Below, in pieces: positions 18,967 to 27,035 of a stretch of 64,000 nucleotides of DNA (position 1 is its first letter; each line of letters opens with the position of its first letter). The translations under genes and the position numbers were made by a program. The stretch spans positions 2,108,001-2,172,000 of the forward strand of contig BJHW01000001.1 of NCBI GenBank assembly GCA_005405945.1, written 5' to 3'. Source of the stretch: Streptomyces violaceusniger (GTDB taxonomy: Bacteria; Actinomycetota; Actinomycetes; Streptomycetales; Streptomycetaceae). The notes under the pieces were generated by a model. The model saw only the letters and a list, made by a program, of their open reading frames with translations, was not told the DNA's origin and did no database searches.

Positions 18967-19773
18967 TCACGCCCGGCGGTAGACCGGCGGCCGTTTCTCC
19001 GCGAAGGCTTTCGAGCCCTCCTTGGCGTCGGCGGTGTCGAAAATGGGCCAGCCACGTATCAGTTCGGACTTCAGGCCGTCGGTCTCGGTCATCTCGGCGG
19101 TCTCGTAGACGGACGCCTTGACCGCCTCGACGGCCAGCGGGCCGTTGGCGTTGATCAGCTCGGCGAGCTCCAGGGCCTTCTCCAGCGCCGTGCCGTCCGG
19201 GACGACATGGCCGATCAGCCCGATCCGCGCCGCCTCCTCGGCCGGGTAGGGGCGCCCGGTGAGCAGCATCTCCAGGGCGTGGGTGCGGGGCAGTTGGCGG
19301 GCCAGCCGTACAGTGGAGCCGCCGATGGGGAACAGCCCGCGCCGTACCTCGAACAGCCCGAAGGTGGCGCCGCGGCCCGCGATACGGATGTCGGTGCCCT
19401 GGAGGATCTCGGTGCCGCCCGCGACACAGGGCCCCTCGACGGCGGCGATCACCGGCTTGCGCGGCCGATGGTGGCGGAGCATCGCCTTCCAGTGCAGATC
19501 GGGGTCGGCCGCGAGGCGGTCGCGGACGTGCTGTCCGTCCATCCGGCCGCCGCCCGCGAGCGCCTTGAGGTCCATTCCCGCGCAGAAGGCCCCGCCTGCG
19601 CCGGTGAGCACCACCGAGCGCACGGCGTCGTCCTCGTCGGCCTCGGTCCAGCCGTCGTACAGCCCGACGAGCATCGGCAGCGAGAGCGCGTTCCTGGCCT
19701 CGGGCCGGTTCAAGGTGAGCACCAGGGTCGCGCCGACGCGCTCGACGATGAGGTGTTCGGTCCCGCTTGTCAC
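18967..19773 (-). CDS. crotonase-family enoyl-CoA hydratase (EchA19-like)
   Basis: 268 residues with the crotonase core. AFCAGMDLKAL provides the oxyanion-hole segment near residue 62. EGPCVAGGTEILQGTDIRIAG near residue 112 and a Glu in LFEVRRGLFPIGG follow. These enzymes hydrate or isomerise 2-enoyl-CoA esters. It is the first gene of the operon that continues with DUF35 and two Ltp genes, and it is divergent from a FadD gene. The echA19/fadD19 pair of mycobacterial cholesterol side-chain catabolism is also adjacent. A KstR-like box lies 22 bases upstream of the start. Substrate identity is inferred from context. Confidence 0.87.
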   Translation of the reverse strand: MTSGTEHLIVERVGATLVLTLNRPEARNALSLPMLVGLYDGWTEADEDDAVRSVVLTGAGGAFCAGMDLKALAGGGRMDGQHVRDRLAADPDLHWKAMLRHHRPRKPVIAAVEGPCVAGGTEILQGTDIRIAGRGATFGLFEVRRGLFPIGGSTVRLARQLPRTHALEMLLTGRPYPAEEAARIGLIGHVVPDGTALEKALELAELINANGPLAVEAVKASVYETAEMTETDGLKSELIRGWPIFDTADAKEGSKAFAEKRPPVYRRA

Positions 19774-19795
19774 GACGTCCTCCCGTCTCGAGACC

Positions 19796-19809
19796 TAGAA
19801 CAGGTTGCA
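19796..19809. promoter_or_regulatory. KstR-like operator TAGAACAGGTTGCA
   Basis: The 14 bases fit the KstR pattern TnnAACnnGTTnnA exactly. They lie in the divergent promoter region, 22 bases before the crotonase start. A second match lies at 37328. KstR is the TetR-family repressor of actinobacterial cholesterol catabolism. Confidence 0.55.
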
Positions 19810-19831
19810 GCAGCCGGGGACCGACTTCAAG

Positions 19832-19858
19832 AGAAATCTGATGCTCAGTCAGATTTCT
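19832..19858. promoter_or_regulatory. perfect 10-bp inverted repeat, TetR-type operator
   Basis: AGAAATCTGA, a 7-base spacer and TCAGATTTCT form a perfect palindrome centred between the divergent crotonase and FadD genes. The core TCTGA-N7-TCAGATT recurs at 26914, so the same regulator probably binds both. Confidence 0.65.
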
Positions 19859-19938
19859 TGTTCCGTGGGCCTTCCCACCTCATCCCGGCGCGGCTCTAAT
19901 GAGCGCCGAGCCGCCGGATCGAGGGGTCAGGAGGAGTC

Positions 19939-21567
19939 ATGGAGTACAACCTTGCCGACCTGTTCGAGTCGATCGTCGACACGGTGCCCGGCAGAGAGGC
20001 GCTGGTCTACCTCGACCACCCCGGCACCGGGGCCGAACGACGGCTCAGCTACGCCCAGCTGGACGCGGCCGCCAACCGGCTCGGCCACCATCTGCTGGAC
20101 AGCGGTATCGCCCCGGGCGAGCATGTCGGACTGCATCTGTGCAACGGCGTGGAGTACCTCCAGACCGCGCTGGCCTGCCTGAAGATCCGGGCGGTGCCGG
20201 TGAACGTCAACTACCGCTACGTCGAGGACGAGTTGGTCTACCTCTACCGCGACGCGGAGCTGGCCGCGCTGGTCTACGACGCCGAGTTCGGCGAGCGGGT
20301 GGCCGCCGCGCTGCCCCACACCCGCACCCTGCGCCATCTGGTGCGGGTCGGCCCCGGGGACGGCCCCGGGTCGGCCGTGGCGTTCACCGACGCCGAGGCG
20401 TCCGGGTCGCCCGAGCGCGGCTTCCCGGCGCGGTCCGCCGACGACCGCTTCATCATCTACACCGGCGGCACCACCGGGATGCCCAAGGGCGTGGTCTGGC
20501 GGCAGGAGGACCTGTTCTTCTCCGGTCTCGGCGGCGGCGCTCCGACCGGCCAGCCCGTCGAGCGCCCGGAGGAGCTGGCCGAGCGGGTGGCCGCGGGCGG
20601 CGAGGGACTGGTCTTCTTCCCCACCCCGCCGCTGATGCACGGAACCTCCACCCTTACGGCCTTCATCGGGTTCAACTTCGGTCAGAAGGTGGTGCTGCAC
20701 CGGAAGTTCGTGCCGGAGGAGGTGCTGAGGACCATCGAGAAGGAGAAGGTCACCGCGGCCTCGCTGGTCGGTGACGCGATGCTGCGGCCCCTGGTGGACG
20801 CCCTGACCGGACCCCTCAAGGGCACCGATCTCTCCTCGCTGCTCAGCGTCAGCAGCTCGGGCGCGATCCTGTCGGAGACCGTACGCGCCCAGTTCGCCGA
20901 GCTCTCCCCGCACACCCTGCTGCTGAACAACTTCGGCTCCTCGGAGTCCGGGTTCAACGGCACGGCCACCGCCGACTCCGGCCCCGAGAAGGGCTTCCGG
21001 CTGAGCGTCAACGCCCGGACGACCGTGGTGGACCCGGCGACCCTCGCCCCGGTGGCGCCCGGTGAGCCCGGCCGGATCGCCCAGCGCGGCCATGTGCCGC
21101 TCGGCTACTACAACGACCCGAAGAAAACCGCCGAGACGTTCTTCGAGGCGGACGGGGAGCGCTGGGTGCTGCTCGGCGACATGGCGACCGTCGACGAGAA
21201 CGGTGTGATCACCGTCCTCGGGCGCGGTTCCCAGTGCATCAACACCGGGGGCGAGAAGGTCTACCCGGAGGAGGTCGAACAGGCCCTGAAGGCCCATCCG
21301 GATGTGTACGACGCGCTGGTGGCGGGCGTTCCGGACACCCGCTGGGGCCATCGTGTCGCGGCCGTCGTCCAGCCCCGGGCGGAGGCGTCCGGGCTCACCG
21401 CCGACGCGGTCCGCGACCACTGCCGGGAGCGGCTCGCGGGCTACAAGATCCCCCGTACGGTCGTCTTCACCGACCGCATCCAGCGCTCCCCCAGCGGCAA
21501 GGCGGACTACCGCTGGGCGCGGGCGGTGGCGGAGGGGGCGGACCAGGACACCTCGCATCCCGGATGA
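19939..21567 (+). CDS. acyl-CoA synthetase (FadD19-like AMP-binding enzyme)
   Basis: 542 residues with GAGGAG before the ATG. ANL motifs are present: YTGGTTGMPKG near residue 173, FGSSESGFNG near 333, WVLLGDMA, INTGGEKVYPEEVEQ, and the adenylation Lys in PSGKADYRW near the end. It makes an acyl-CoA thioester from a carboxylate with ATP. The divergent EchA19-like crotonase and the YTGGTTG variant favour the FadD17/FadD19 branch used on steroid side chains in mycobacteria; other hydrophobic acids are possible. Both a KstR-like box and a separate palindrome lie in its promoter region, suggesting double control. Confidence 0.87.
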   Translation: MEYNLADLFESIVDTVPGREALVYLDHPGTGAERRLSYAQLDAAANRLGHHLLDSGIAPGEHVGLHLCNGVEYLQTALACLKIRAVPVNVNYRYVEDELVYLYRDAELAALVYDAEFGERVAAALPHTRTLRHLVRVGPGDGPGSAVAFTDAEASGSPERGFPARSADDRFIIYTGGTTGMPKGVVWRQEDLFFSGLGGGAPTGQPVERPEELAERVAAGGEGLVFFPTPPLMHGTSTLTAFIGFNFGQKVVLHRKFVPEEVLRTIEKEKVTAASLVGDAMLRPLVDALTGPLKGTDLSSLLSVSSSGAILSETVRAQFAELSPHTLLLNNFGSSESGFNGTATADSGPEKGFRLSVNARTTVVDPATLAPVAPGEPGRIAQRGHVPLGYYNDPKKTAETFFEADGERWVLLGDMATVDENGVITVLGRGSQCINTGGEKVYPEEVEQALKAHPDVYDALVAGVPDTRWGHRVAAVVQPRAEASGLTADAVRDHCRERLAGYKIPRTVVFTDRIQRSPSGKADYRWARAVAEGADQDTSHPG

Positions 21568-21593
21568 ACCGCCACGCCGACTAGGCTGACCGG

Positions 21594-22253
21594 GTGACCC
21601 TTCCGCCTGTGACGCCCGCGACTCCGGTGACCGCTGGTGCTCCTGTGACTCCTGGTGCTCTTGCGGCTCCCGCGACACCCGTACCTCCCGCGACGGTCGG
21701 GCTTCCTCCCGTGCCCCTGGCCGACGGGATCACGATGCGGATCGCCGTCGAGGACGACGCCGAGGCGCTCGCGGACGCGTTCACCCGCAACCATGAGCAT
21801 CTGCGCCCCTCCAGCCCGCGGCGGGACGAGAGCTTCTTCACCGCCGACGGCCAGGCCGCCCGGCTGCGGGACCAGCTGGAGCAGTGGGAGTCCGGCCGGA
21901 TGGTGCCCTGGGTGCTGACCGGCGGCGAGCGGATCCTGGGCACGGTCACGCTGTCGCAGATCGTCCTCGGGCCCTGGCGCAACGCCCATCTCGGCTACTG
22001 GATCGACGCCGGGCACGCCGGCCGCGGGCTGACCACCCTGGCCGTCCGCTCCGTCTGCCGGACGGCCGATGAGCGGCTCGGACTGCACCGGATCGAGGCC
22101 AGCACACTGCTGGAGAACATCCCGTCCCAACGCGTCCTGCTGGGCTGCGGATTCACCCGGATCGGCATGGCGCCGGACTATCTGCACATCGCCGGCGCCT
22201 GGCGGGACCACCTGCTCTTCCAGCGCGTCCTCAACGACCGCCCCGTGGCCTGA
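21594..22253 (+). CDS. GNAT-family N-acetyltransferase (RimJ/RimL-like)
   Basis: 219 residues from GTG 21594, 26 bases after the FadD stop. The N-terminal 40 residues are a Pro/Ala/Thr/Val repeat (PVTPA, PVTAG, PVTPG) with no visible fold, so translation may begin later, at MRIAVEDDAEALADAF. The acetyltransferase core follows, with GYWIDAGHAGRGLTTLAVRS as the acetyl-CoA pyrophosphate loop and HRIEASTLLENIPSQRVLLG downstream. RimJ/RimL-type enzymes acetylate protein N-termini or small amines. The target here is unknown, and a link to the FadD gene is not evident. Confidence 0.82.
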   Translation: MTLPPVTPATPVTAGAPVTPGALAAPATPVPPATVGLPPVPLADGITMRIAVEDDAEALADAFTRNHEHLRPSSPRRDESFFTADGQAARLRDQLEQWESGRMVPWVLTGGERILGTVTLSQIVLGPWRNAHLGYWIDAGHAGRGLTTLAVRSVCRTADERLGLHRIEASTLLENIPSQRVLLGCGFTRIGMAPDYLHIAGAWRDHLLFQRVLNDRPVA

Positions 22254-22261
22254 CCGCCGCC

Positions 22262-22879
22262 TTACGGCGCTCCGCGCTCGCACACCGAGGGCAGGGAACG
22301 GACCAGCGCCACGGTGTGCAGCGGGTCCAGATGCCGCCCGTGGACCACGGCGGCGGTCCCGGCCGTGAGCCGTCCCACGCAGGAGGGGGACTCGCGCACG
22401 GCCGCCGAGTCCGCGATGGCGCGCACGAGTTCGCCGTTGATCCGGTTGATCTCCAGCCGGACCCGGCCGAGGTCGGGGCGTTCGGTGGGCGCCTGTGAGG
22501 GGTCGGCGTCCCAGCGGCTGTAGAGGCCGCGCTGGACGACCTTGCTGGCCTCGATCTGGTCGCGGAAGATCCTCGATGTGGCCACCGGGTCGGCGCCCAG
22601 CTCCTCGGCCTGCCGCGCCACCGCCGCCAGCACCTCCCGCTCCCGCGCGGGGTCGTCGATCGGGCTGTCCGTGCCCCACTTCGCGGCGGCGACCTCGTCC
22701 GCCACCAGCACCCGCTGCGCGGACAGTTCGACCAGCGGCCGCAGGGTGCCGTGCTGGACACGGGCCGGACCGGCCGCCGGGCCGACCGGTCCGGCGACGG
22801 CGGTGGTGGCCCCGGTGGCCAGCACCGTGGCGGCCAGCACGGCGATCAGCGCATGGCGCGGGGACGGATGCGGTCGCAT
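22262..22879 (-). CDS. secreted chorismate mutase (AroQ gamma class)
   Basis: ATG 22879 (MRPHPSPRH) gives a 205-residue precursor. The longer frame upstream is encoded by tandem repeats and rejected. A Sec-type signal peptide is visible (HALIAVLAATVLATGATTAVAG, cut near residue 30). The mature domain starts with LRPLVELSAQRVLVADEVAAAKWG and continues with ADPVATSRIFRDQIEASKVVQ, the pattern of exported chorismate mutases such as the one of M. tuberculosis. It converts chorismate to prephenate outside the cytoplasm. A single Cys pair near the end may form a disulfide. The physiological reason for secretion is unknown. Confidence 0.85.
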   Translation of the reverse strand: MRPHPSPRHALIAVLAATVLATGATTAVAGPVGPAAGPARVQHGTLRPLVELSAQRVLVADEVAAAKWGTDSPIDDPAREREVLAAVARQAEELGADPVATSRIFRDQIEASKVVQRGLYSRWDADPSQAPTERPDLGRVRLEINRINGELVRAIADSAAVRESPSCVGRLTAGTAAVVHGRHLDPLHTVALVRSLPSVCERGAP

Positions 22880-22920
22880 GGGCGGGGTTCCTCTCTCGGC
22901 GGTACGGGCGGCCCGCGCCA

Positions 22921-23000
22921 TCGTCCGGGCGGCCCGGGTGGCCTGAGGCGTCGTCCGGGCGGCCCGGATGGCTGAGGCGTCGTCCGGGCGGCCCGGGTGG
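22921..23000. repeat. three tandem copies of a 29-30 bp unit
   Basis: The 17-base core TCGTCCGGGCGGCCCGG recurs at 22921, 22951 and 22980, in the spacer upstream of the chorismate mutase gene. The copies differ at only a few bases. No gene is seen here. Confidence 0.85.
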
Positions 23001-23098
23001 CGCCCAGCGGGTTCTGGAACCATAGGGCGCCGCACCGCGAGCACGCCACGGGGCAGGTCCCGCGGAAGGCGGAACCGGCCCCGTGAGCCCCGGCCGGA

Positions 23099-23506
23099 TC
23101 AGGCGGGCTGCGGGGGCCGGGCCAGTTCGGCCTGGCCGAACAGCAGGGCGTAGCCCTCGGGCAGCTGGTCGAGGATGCGGCGCAGGAGTTCCGGGCCCGC
23201 CACCCGCCCGATGATTCCCAGCACCGATCCGGCGTCCCAGCGGGCCGTCGCCCGAGTGGATCCGGGGGTGTGCGCGGCGATCTCCTTGACGAATCCCCAG
23301 CCGGTCAGCCGCTCGGAGCCGGGGATCTCGGCGGCGAGCACCCGCGCCGCCCTCCGGGGCAGTGCCGCGGCCAGGGCGACCCGCTCCTCACCGGTGAGCT
23401 GACGTCCCAGGGCGGCCAGCACGGTGCGGGTGACCTCCTCCGCCCTCTCCCGGGTGGAGTAGAGGCCGTCGTACCGCACCGCCTCGATCAGCTCGTCGTA
23501 CGTCAT
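23099..23506 (-). CDS. DUF2267 protein
   Basis: ATG 23506 is chosen because AGGAG lies 8 bases before it, although the frame can be extended by 13 residues. The protein has about 135 residues. It starts with MTYDELIEAV and continues through EEVTRTVLAALGRQLTGEER and ALPRRAARVLAAEIPGS, the signature of DUF2267. Members are small helical proteins often found beside stress genes, and here an Hsp20 gene is directly upstream on the same strand. Function unknown; co-expression with the chaperone under heat or redox stress is inferred from neighbourhood. Confidence 0.8.
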   Translation of the reverse strand: MTYDELIEAVRYDGLYSTRERAEEVTRTVLAALGRQLTGEERVALAAALPRRAARVLAAEIPGSERLTGWGFVKEIAAHTPGSTRATARWDAGSVLGIIGRVAGPELLRRILDQLPEGYALLFGQAELARPPQPA

Positions 23507-23585
23507 ACCGGACTCCTGCGGCCCCGGGCGACGCTGCTGGAACATGGGTGTGAAGGTGCCTTTCTCGTGAAGGGGTGGGGATGCG

Positions 23586-24014
23586 TCAGGCGGTCAGCTG
23601 GTGGGGCGCGCCCGTCCCCTCGCTGATCTTGATCTTGCGCGGCTTGGCCTTCTCCGAGATCGGCAGGCGCAGGGTGAGGACCCCCGCGTCGTACGAGGCG
23701 TCGATCCCCTCGGTGTCGAGGGTGTCCCCGAGGATGAGCTGACGGGTGTGGAGGCCGGACGGGCGCTCCGAGGCGATCATCTCGGCGCCCTCGGGGGCCG
23801 GGGAGCGGCGCTCGGCGCGGACGGTCAGCACATTGCGCTCGACATCGAGGTCGATGGTGTTCGGATCGATGCCCGGGAGATCGAAGTGGACGACGAACTC
23901 GTCGCCCGCGCGGTAGGCGTCCATCGGCATGGCGGCCGGCCGTGCGGCGGTGCCGAGCAGCTGCTGGGAGAGTCGGTCGAGGTCCCGGAAGGCGTCGGTG
24001 CGCATGAGCATCAC
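23586..24014 (-). CDS. small heat-shock protein (Hsp20/alpha-crystallin)
   Basis: About 142 residues. AAGGAG lies 6 bases before GTG 24014 and 9 before ATG 24011, so either start is possible. The alpha-crystallin domain runs from about residue 35 ([21 protein letters not shown]) to residue 130, with the conserved [11 protein letters not shown] motif near the end. These chaperones hold unfolding proteins in large oligomers. The upstream region is unusually AT-rich for this genome, with a TATATA -10-like box on the minus strand. An imperfect ATCGC-N7-GCGAT palindrome sits between it and the start, a candidate site for a heat-shock repressor. Confidence 0.9.
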   Translation of the reverse strand: MMLMRTDAFRDLDRLSQQLLGTAARPAAMPMDAYRAGDEFVVHFDLPGIDPNTIDLDVERNVLTVRAERRSPAPEGAEMIASERPSGLHTRQLILGDTLDTEGIDASYDAGVLTLRLPISEKAKPRKIKISEGTGAPHQLTA

Positions 24015-24100
24015 AGATCACTCCTTTTCGTATCGCGCTGCGTGCGATGCCCTATGCCTTTTTATATAGCGCGACCGACATTAAGTTGACAACCCCACGC

Positions 24101-25675
24101 TCAATGCGGGGCCTGACCTGCGTCGACCGCACCTTCCCAGTACGGCTCGCGCAGCCGCCGCTTATAGAGCTTGCCGTTGGGGTCGCGTGGCATCTCGGCA
24201 ATGAAATCCACCGACTTGGGGCATTTGTACCCGGCGAGCCGGGTGGTGCAGTGGGCGAGGATCTCCTCGGCCAGGCCGGGCCCCGGCGCATGCCCCTCGG
24301 CGGGCTCCACGACCGCGATGACCTGCTCGCCCCAGTCCTCGTGGGGGATCCCGAAGGCGGCGGCGTCGGCCACGGCCGGATGGGTGAGCAGCGCGGCCTC
24401 GATCTCGGCCGGGTAGATGTTGACCCCGCCGGAGATGATCAGGTCGATCTTGCGGTCGCGGAGGTAGAGATAGCCGTCCTCGTCGAGGAGGCCGAGGTCG
24501 CCGACGGTGAAGAAGTCGCCGATGCGGTTCTTCTCGGTCTTGGACTTGTCCTTGTGGTAGGCGAAGCCCCCGGTGCTCATCTTCATGTAGACGGTGCCGA
24601 GTTCACCGGCCGGCAGCCGGGTGCCCTCGTCGTCGAAGATGGCGATCTCGCTGATCGGCCAGGGGCGGCCGACGGTCCCCGGCTTCTTCAGCCAGTCCTC
24701 GGCGGTGGCGAAGGCGCCGCCGCCCTCGCTGGCCGCGTAGTACTCCTCGACACAGCCGCCCCACCAGTCGATCATTCCGCGCTTGACGTGGTCGGGGCAG
24801 GGCGCGGCGCCGTGGATGGCGTGGCGCATCGACGAGACGTCGTAGGACCGCTTGACCTCGTCGGGGAGGGCGAGCAGCCGGTGGAACTGGGTGGGCACCA
24901 TATGGGTGTGCGTGCAGCGGTAGGTGTCGATCAGGCGCAGCATCTCCTGGGGCGTCCACTTGTCCATGAGCACCAGGGGATGGCCGATGTGCAGCGAGGA
25001 GCTCGCGAACTGCAGGACGGCGGTGTGGTACAGCGGTGAGCACACCAGATGGACGTGGTCGGGCTCCTCGGCGCGCGGCCTGATGCCGAAGAACCGCAGG
25101 AAGCCGCCGAGGTGACTCTCCTCGGGGAGCTTTCCGGTCAGCGCCCGGCGGATGCCGCGCGGCCGACCCGTGGTGCCGGAGGTGTAGTTCATCACCCAGC
25201 CCAGCTCGCGGTCGGCGGGCGGCTCCTCCGGCTGCCCCTCGAGGAGCTCGGCGTACGGGCGGAAGCCGTCGATGGCGCCGACCGCGTAGCGGTGGGTCGT
25301 GGGCAGCCCCGCCTCGTCGGCGGCCGCGGCCGCCTGCCCGCCGTAGCGCTCATGGGCGATCAGCACCTTGGCGCCGGAGTCGGAGACGATCCAGGCGATC
25401 TCGGGGCCGACCAGATGGTGGTTGACCGGCACCAGATAGAGCCCGGCCTGGGTGGCGGCGAGCGCGGCGACGAAGAACTCCACCCCGTTGGGCAGGACGA
25501 CCGCGAGGGCGTCGCCGCGGCGCAGCCCGGCGGCGCGCAGCCCGCCGACGAGCCGGTTGCACGCGCTGTGCAGCCGCCCGGCGGTCCACTCCTCACCGTC
25601 CGGGGCGATGAGCACGGTGCGGTCGGGCTCGAGCGCGGCCTGGGCCCAGAAGCCGTTGGGTGTAGGGGACGACAT
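24101..25675 (-). CDS. acyl-CoA synthetase (AMP-binding, FadD-type)
   Basis: 524 residues. Adenylation motifs are clear: YTSGTTGRPRG near residue 166, YYAASEGGG near 313, FFTVGDLGLLDEDGYL, DRKIDLIISGGVNIYPAEIE, and the catalytic Lys in DPNGKLYKRRL. It lies 91 bases after the nitronate-monooxygenase-like gene on the same strand, and the two likely share a promoter. The LYHTAVLQFASSSLHIGHPLVLMDKW segment resembles synthetases for bulky or steroid-derived acids, but substrate prediction from motifs is not secure. Confidence 0.86.
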   Translation of the reverse strand: MSSPTPNGFWAQAALEPDRTVLIAPDGEEWTAGRLHSACNRLVGGLRAAGLRRGDALAVVLPNGVEFFVAALAATQAGLYLVPVNHHLVGPEIAWIVSDSGAKVLIAHERYGGQAAAAADEAGLPTTHRYAVGAIDGFRPYAELLEGQPEEPPADRELGWVMNYTSGTTGRPRGIRRALTGKLPEESHLGGFLRFFGIRPRAEEPDHVHLVCSPLYHTAVLQFASSSLHIGHPLVLMDKWTPQEMLRLIDTYRCTHTHMVPTQFHRLLALPDEVKRSYDVSSMRHAIHGAAPCPDHVKRGMIDWWGGCVEEYYAASEGGGAFATAEDWLKKPGTVGRPWPISEIAIFDDEGTRLPAGELGTVYMKMSTGGFAYHKDKSKTEKNRIGDFFTVGDLGLLDEDGYLYLRDRKIDLIISGGVNIYPAEIEAALLTHPAVADAAAFGIPHEDWGEQVIAVVEPAEGHAPGPGLAEEILAHCTTRLAGYKCPKSVDFIAEMPRDPNGKLYKRRLREPYWEGAVDAGQAPH

Positions 25676-25766
25676 GACGGTCCGGTCCTCCTTCTGACGG
25701 CGGGATCAGGGGAATGGCGAACGGGGGTGTGCGGGGGCGGAACGGGGGTGCGCGGGGCGGGCGCGG

Positions 25767-26870
25767 TCAGGCGCGTCCGGCGATGCGGTTGACGCGGTCG
25801 ATGGCGCGCTCGAAGCCGCGGGTCAGCTCGTCGAAGACGGCCTGCACCGGGCGGACGGAGTCCATCCGGCCGACGATCTGGCCGACCGGCGTGCCGAGCA
25901 GCGGTTCCACCTCGTACTTCTGGATGCGCGAGACGGCCTCGGCCACCAGGAGCCCCTGGAGCGGCATGGGCAGCGGGCCCGGGCCGTCCGGGTCCTCCCA
26001 GGCGTCGGTCCACTCGGTGCGCAGCTGGCGGGCGGGTTTGCCGGTGAGGGCGCGGGAGCGCACGGTGTCCCCGGACCCGGCCGCCAGCAGCTTGCGGGTG
26101 AGGGCCGCCGAATGGAGTTCGGCCTCCTCGGTGGTGAGCCAGAGGGAGCCGATCCACACGCCCTGGGCGCCGAGCGCCAGTCCGGCGGCGATCTGCTCAC
26201 CGCTGCCGATGCCGCCCGCGGCGAGCACGGGCAGCGGGCCCACGGCTCGTACCACCTCGGGGGTGAGCACCATGGAGGCGATCTCACCGGTGTGGCCGCC
26301 CGCCTCATAGCCCTGGGCGACGATGACATCGAGCCCCGCCTCCTTGTGGTGGAGGGCGTGGCGGGCGCTGCCCGCGAGGGCGGCCACGAGGATGCCGTGG
26401 TCATGGGCGCGGGCCACGACATCGGCCGGGGGCGAACCCAGGGCGTTGGCCAGGAGTTTCACGGGGTAGTCGAAGGCCACGTCGAGCTGGCTGCGGGCCA
26501 CCTGCTCGAGCCAGCCGGTGATCCGCCAGCCGGACGCCTCGCCCTCGGCGAGCTCGGGGACGCCGTGCTTGGCGAGGGTGTCCCGGACGAAGGCGCGGTG
26601 GCCCTCGGGGATCATCGCCTCGATATCGGCCTCGGTGACCCCCTCCACCTTCTTCGCGGGCATCACGACGTCCAGGCCGTACGGTCTGCCGTCGGTGTGC
26701 GCCTCCATCCAGTCGAGGTCGCGGGCCAGTTCCTCGCCCGCGCCGTAACGGACCGCGCCGAGCACACCGAAGCCGCCGGCCCGGCTGATCGCCGCGGCCA
26801 CGGCGGGAAACGGCGTGAAGCCGAAGACGGCGTGCTCGACACCCAGCCTTGTGCTCAGCTCCGTCTGCAT
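25767..26870 (-). CDS. nitronate monooxygenase-family FMN enzyme (IpdC-like candidate)
   Basis: 367 residues forming an FMN TIM barrel. AAISRAGGFGVLGA is near the start, AQGYEAGGHTGE carries the conserved active-site His, and LAAGGIGSGEQIAAGLALGAQGVWIGS is the phosphate-binding motif. A C-terminal DRYxLRTEW-like region (ARQLRTEWTDAWEDP) follows. Family members oxidise nitronates, but IpdC of actinobacterial steroid ring catabolism has the same annotation and length. Followed by a FadD gene, and preceded by the TCTGACG/CGTCAGA palindrome shared with the fadD/echA region. An IpdC-like role is inferred from this context only. Confidence 0.82.
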   Translation of the reverse strand: MQTELSTRLGVEHAVFGFTPFPAVAAAISRAGGFGVLGAVRYGAGEELARDLDWMEAHTDGRPYGLDVVMPAKKVEGVTEADIEAMIPEGHRAFVRDTLAKHGVPELAEGEASGWRITGWLEQVARSQLDVAFDYPVKLLANALGSPPADVVARAHDHGILVAALAGSARHALHHKEAGLDVIVAQGYEAGGHTGEIASMVLTPEVVRAVGPLPVLAAGGIGSGEQIAAGLALGAQGVWIGSLWLTTEEAELHSAALTRKLLAAGSGDTVRSRALTGKPARQLRTEWTDAWEDPDGPGPLPMPLQGLLVAEAVSRIQKYEVEPLLGTPVGQIVGRMDSVRPVQAVFDELTRGFERAIDRVNRIAGRA

Positions 26871-26913
26871 GGGCGGCAGGATGCCGCAGGGCGCCGGACG
26901 AAGGAAGAGTTTT

Positions 26914-26930
26914 TCTGACGCTACGTCAGA
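26914..26930. promoter_or_regulatory. TCTGACG-CTA-CGTCAGA palindrome (shared operator)
   Basis: Perfect 7-bp arms with a 3-base centre, 44 bases before the nitronate-monooxygenase-like start. Over 19 bases it matches the site at 19832-19858 at 16 positions. Confidence 0.65.
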
Positions 26931-26970
26931 TTCGAAGCAAGAAATCCGCGCCCCGGGCCGTCCGGAGGGG

Positions 26971-27034
26971 TCCGGGGATCCGGGGATCCGGGGATCCGGG
27001 GATCCGGGGATCCGGGGGTCCGGGGGTCCGGGGG
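26971..27034. repeat. eight-copy octanucleotide tandem repeat
   Basis: TCCGGGGA occurs five times, then TCCGGGGG three times, without gaps, from 26971 to 27034. It fills the gap between the FAD oxidoreductase stop (27036) and the operator before the nitronate-monooxygenase-like gene. The unit length is not a multiple of three, so the tract is non-coding and prone to slippage. Confidence 0.95.
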
Positions 27035-27035
27035 G

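Noticed and set aside
17031..19055. 674-residue Arg/Pro-rich minus-strand frame
   Set aside because: It covers three well-supported genes in a different frame; extreme Arg/Pro/His content shows it is a shadow.
25696..25712. Third copy of the TCTGA palindrome before the second FadD gene
   Set aside because: TCTGACGGCGGGATCAGG has one base too many between the arms and a mismatched right arm; too weak to call alone.
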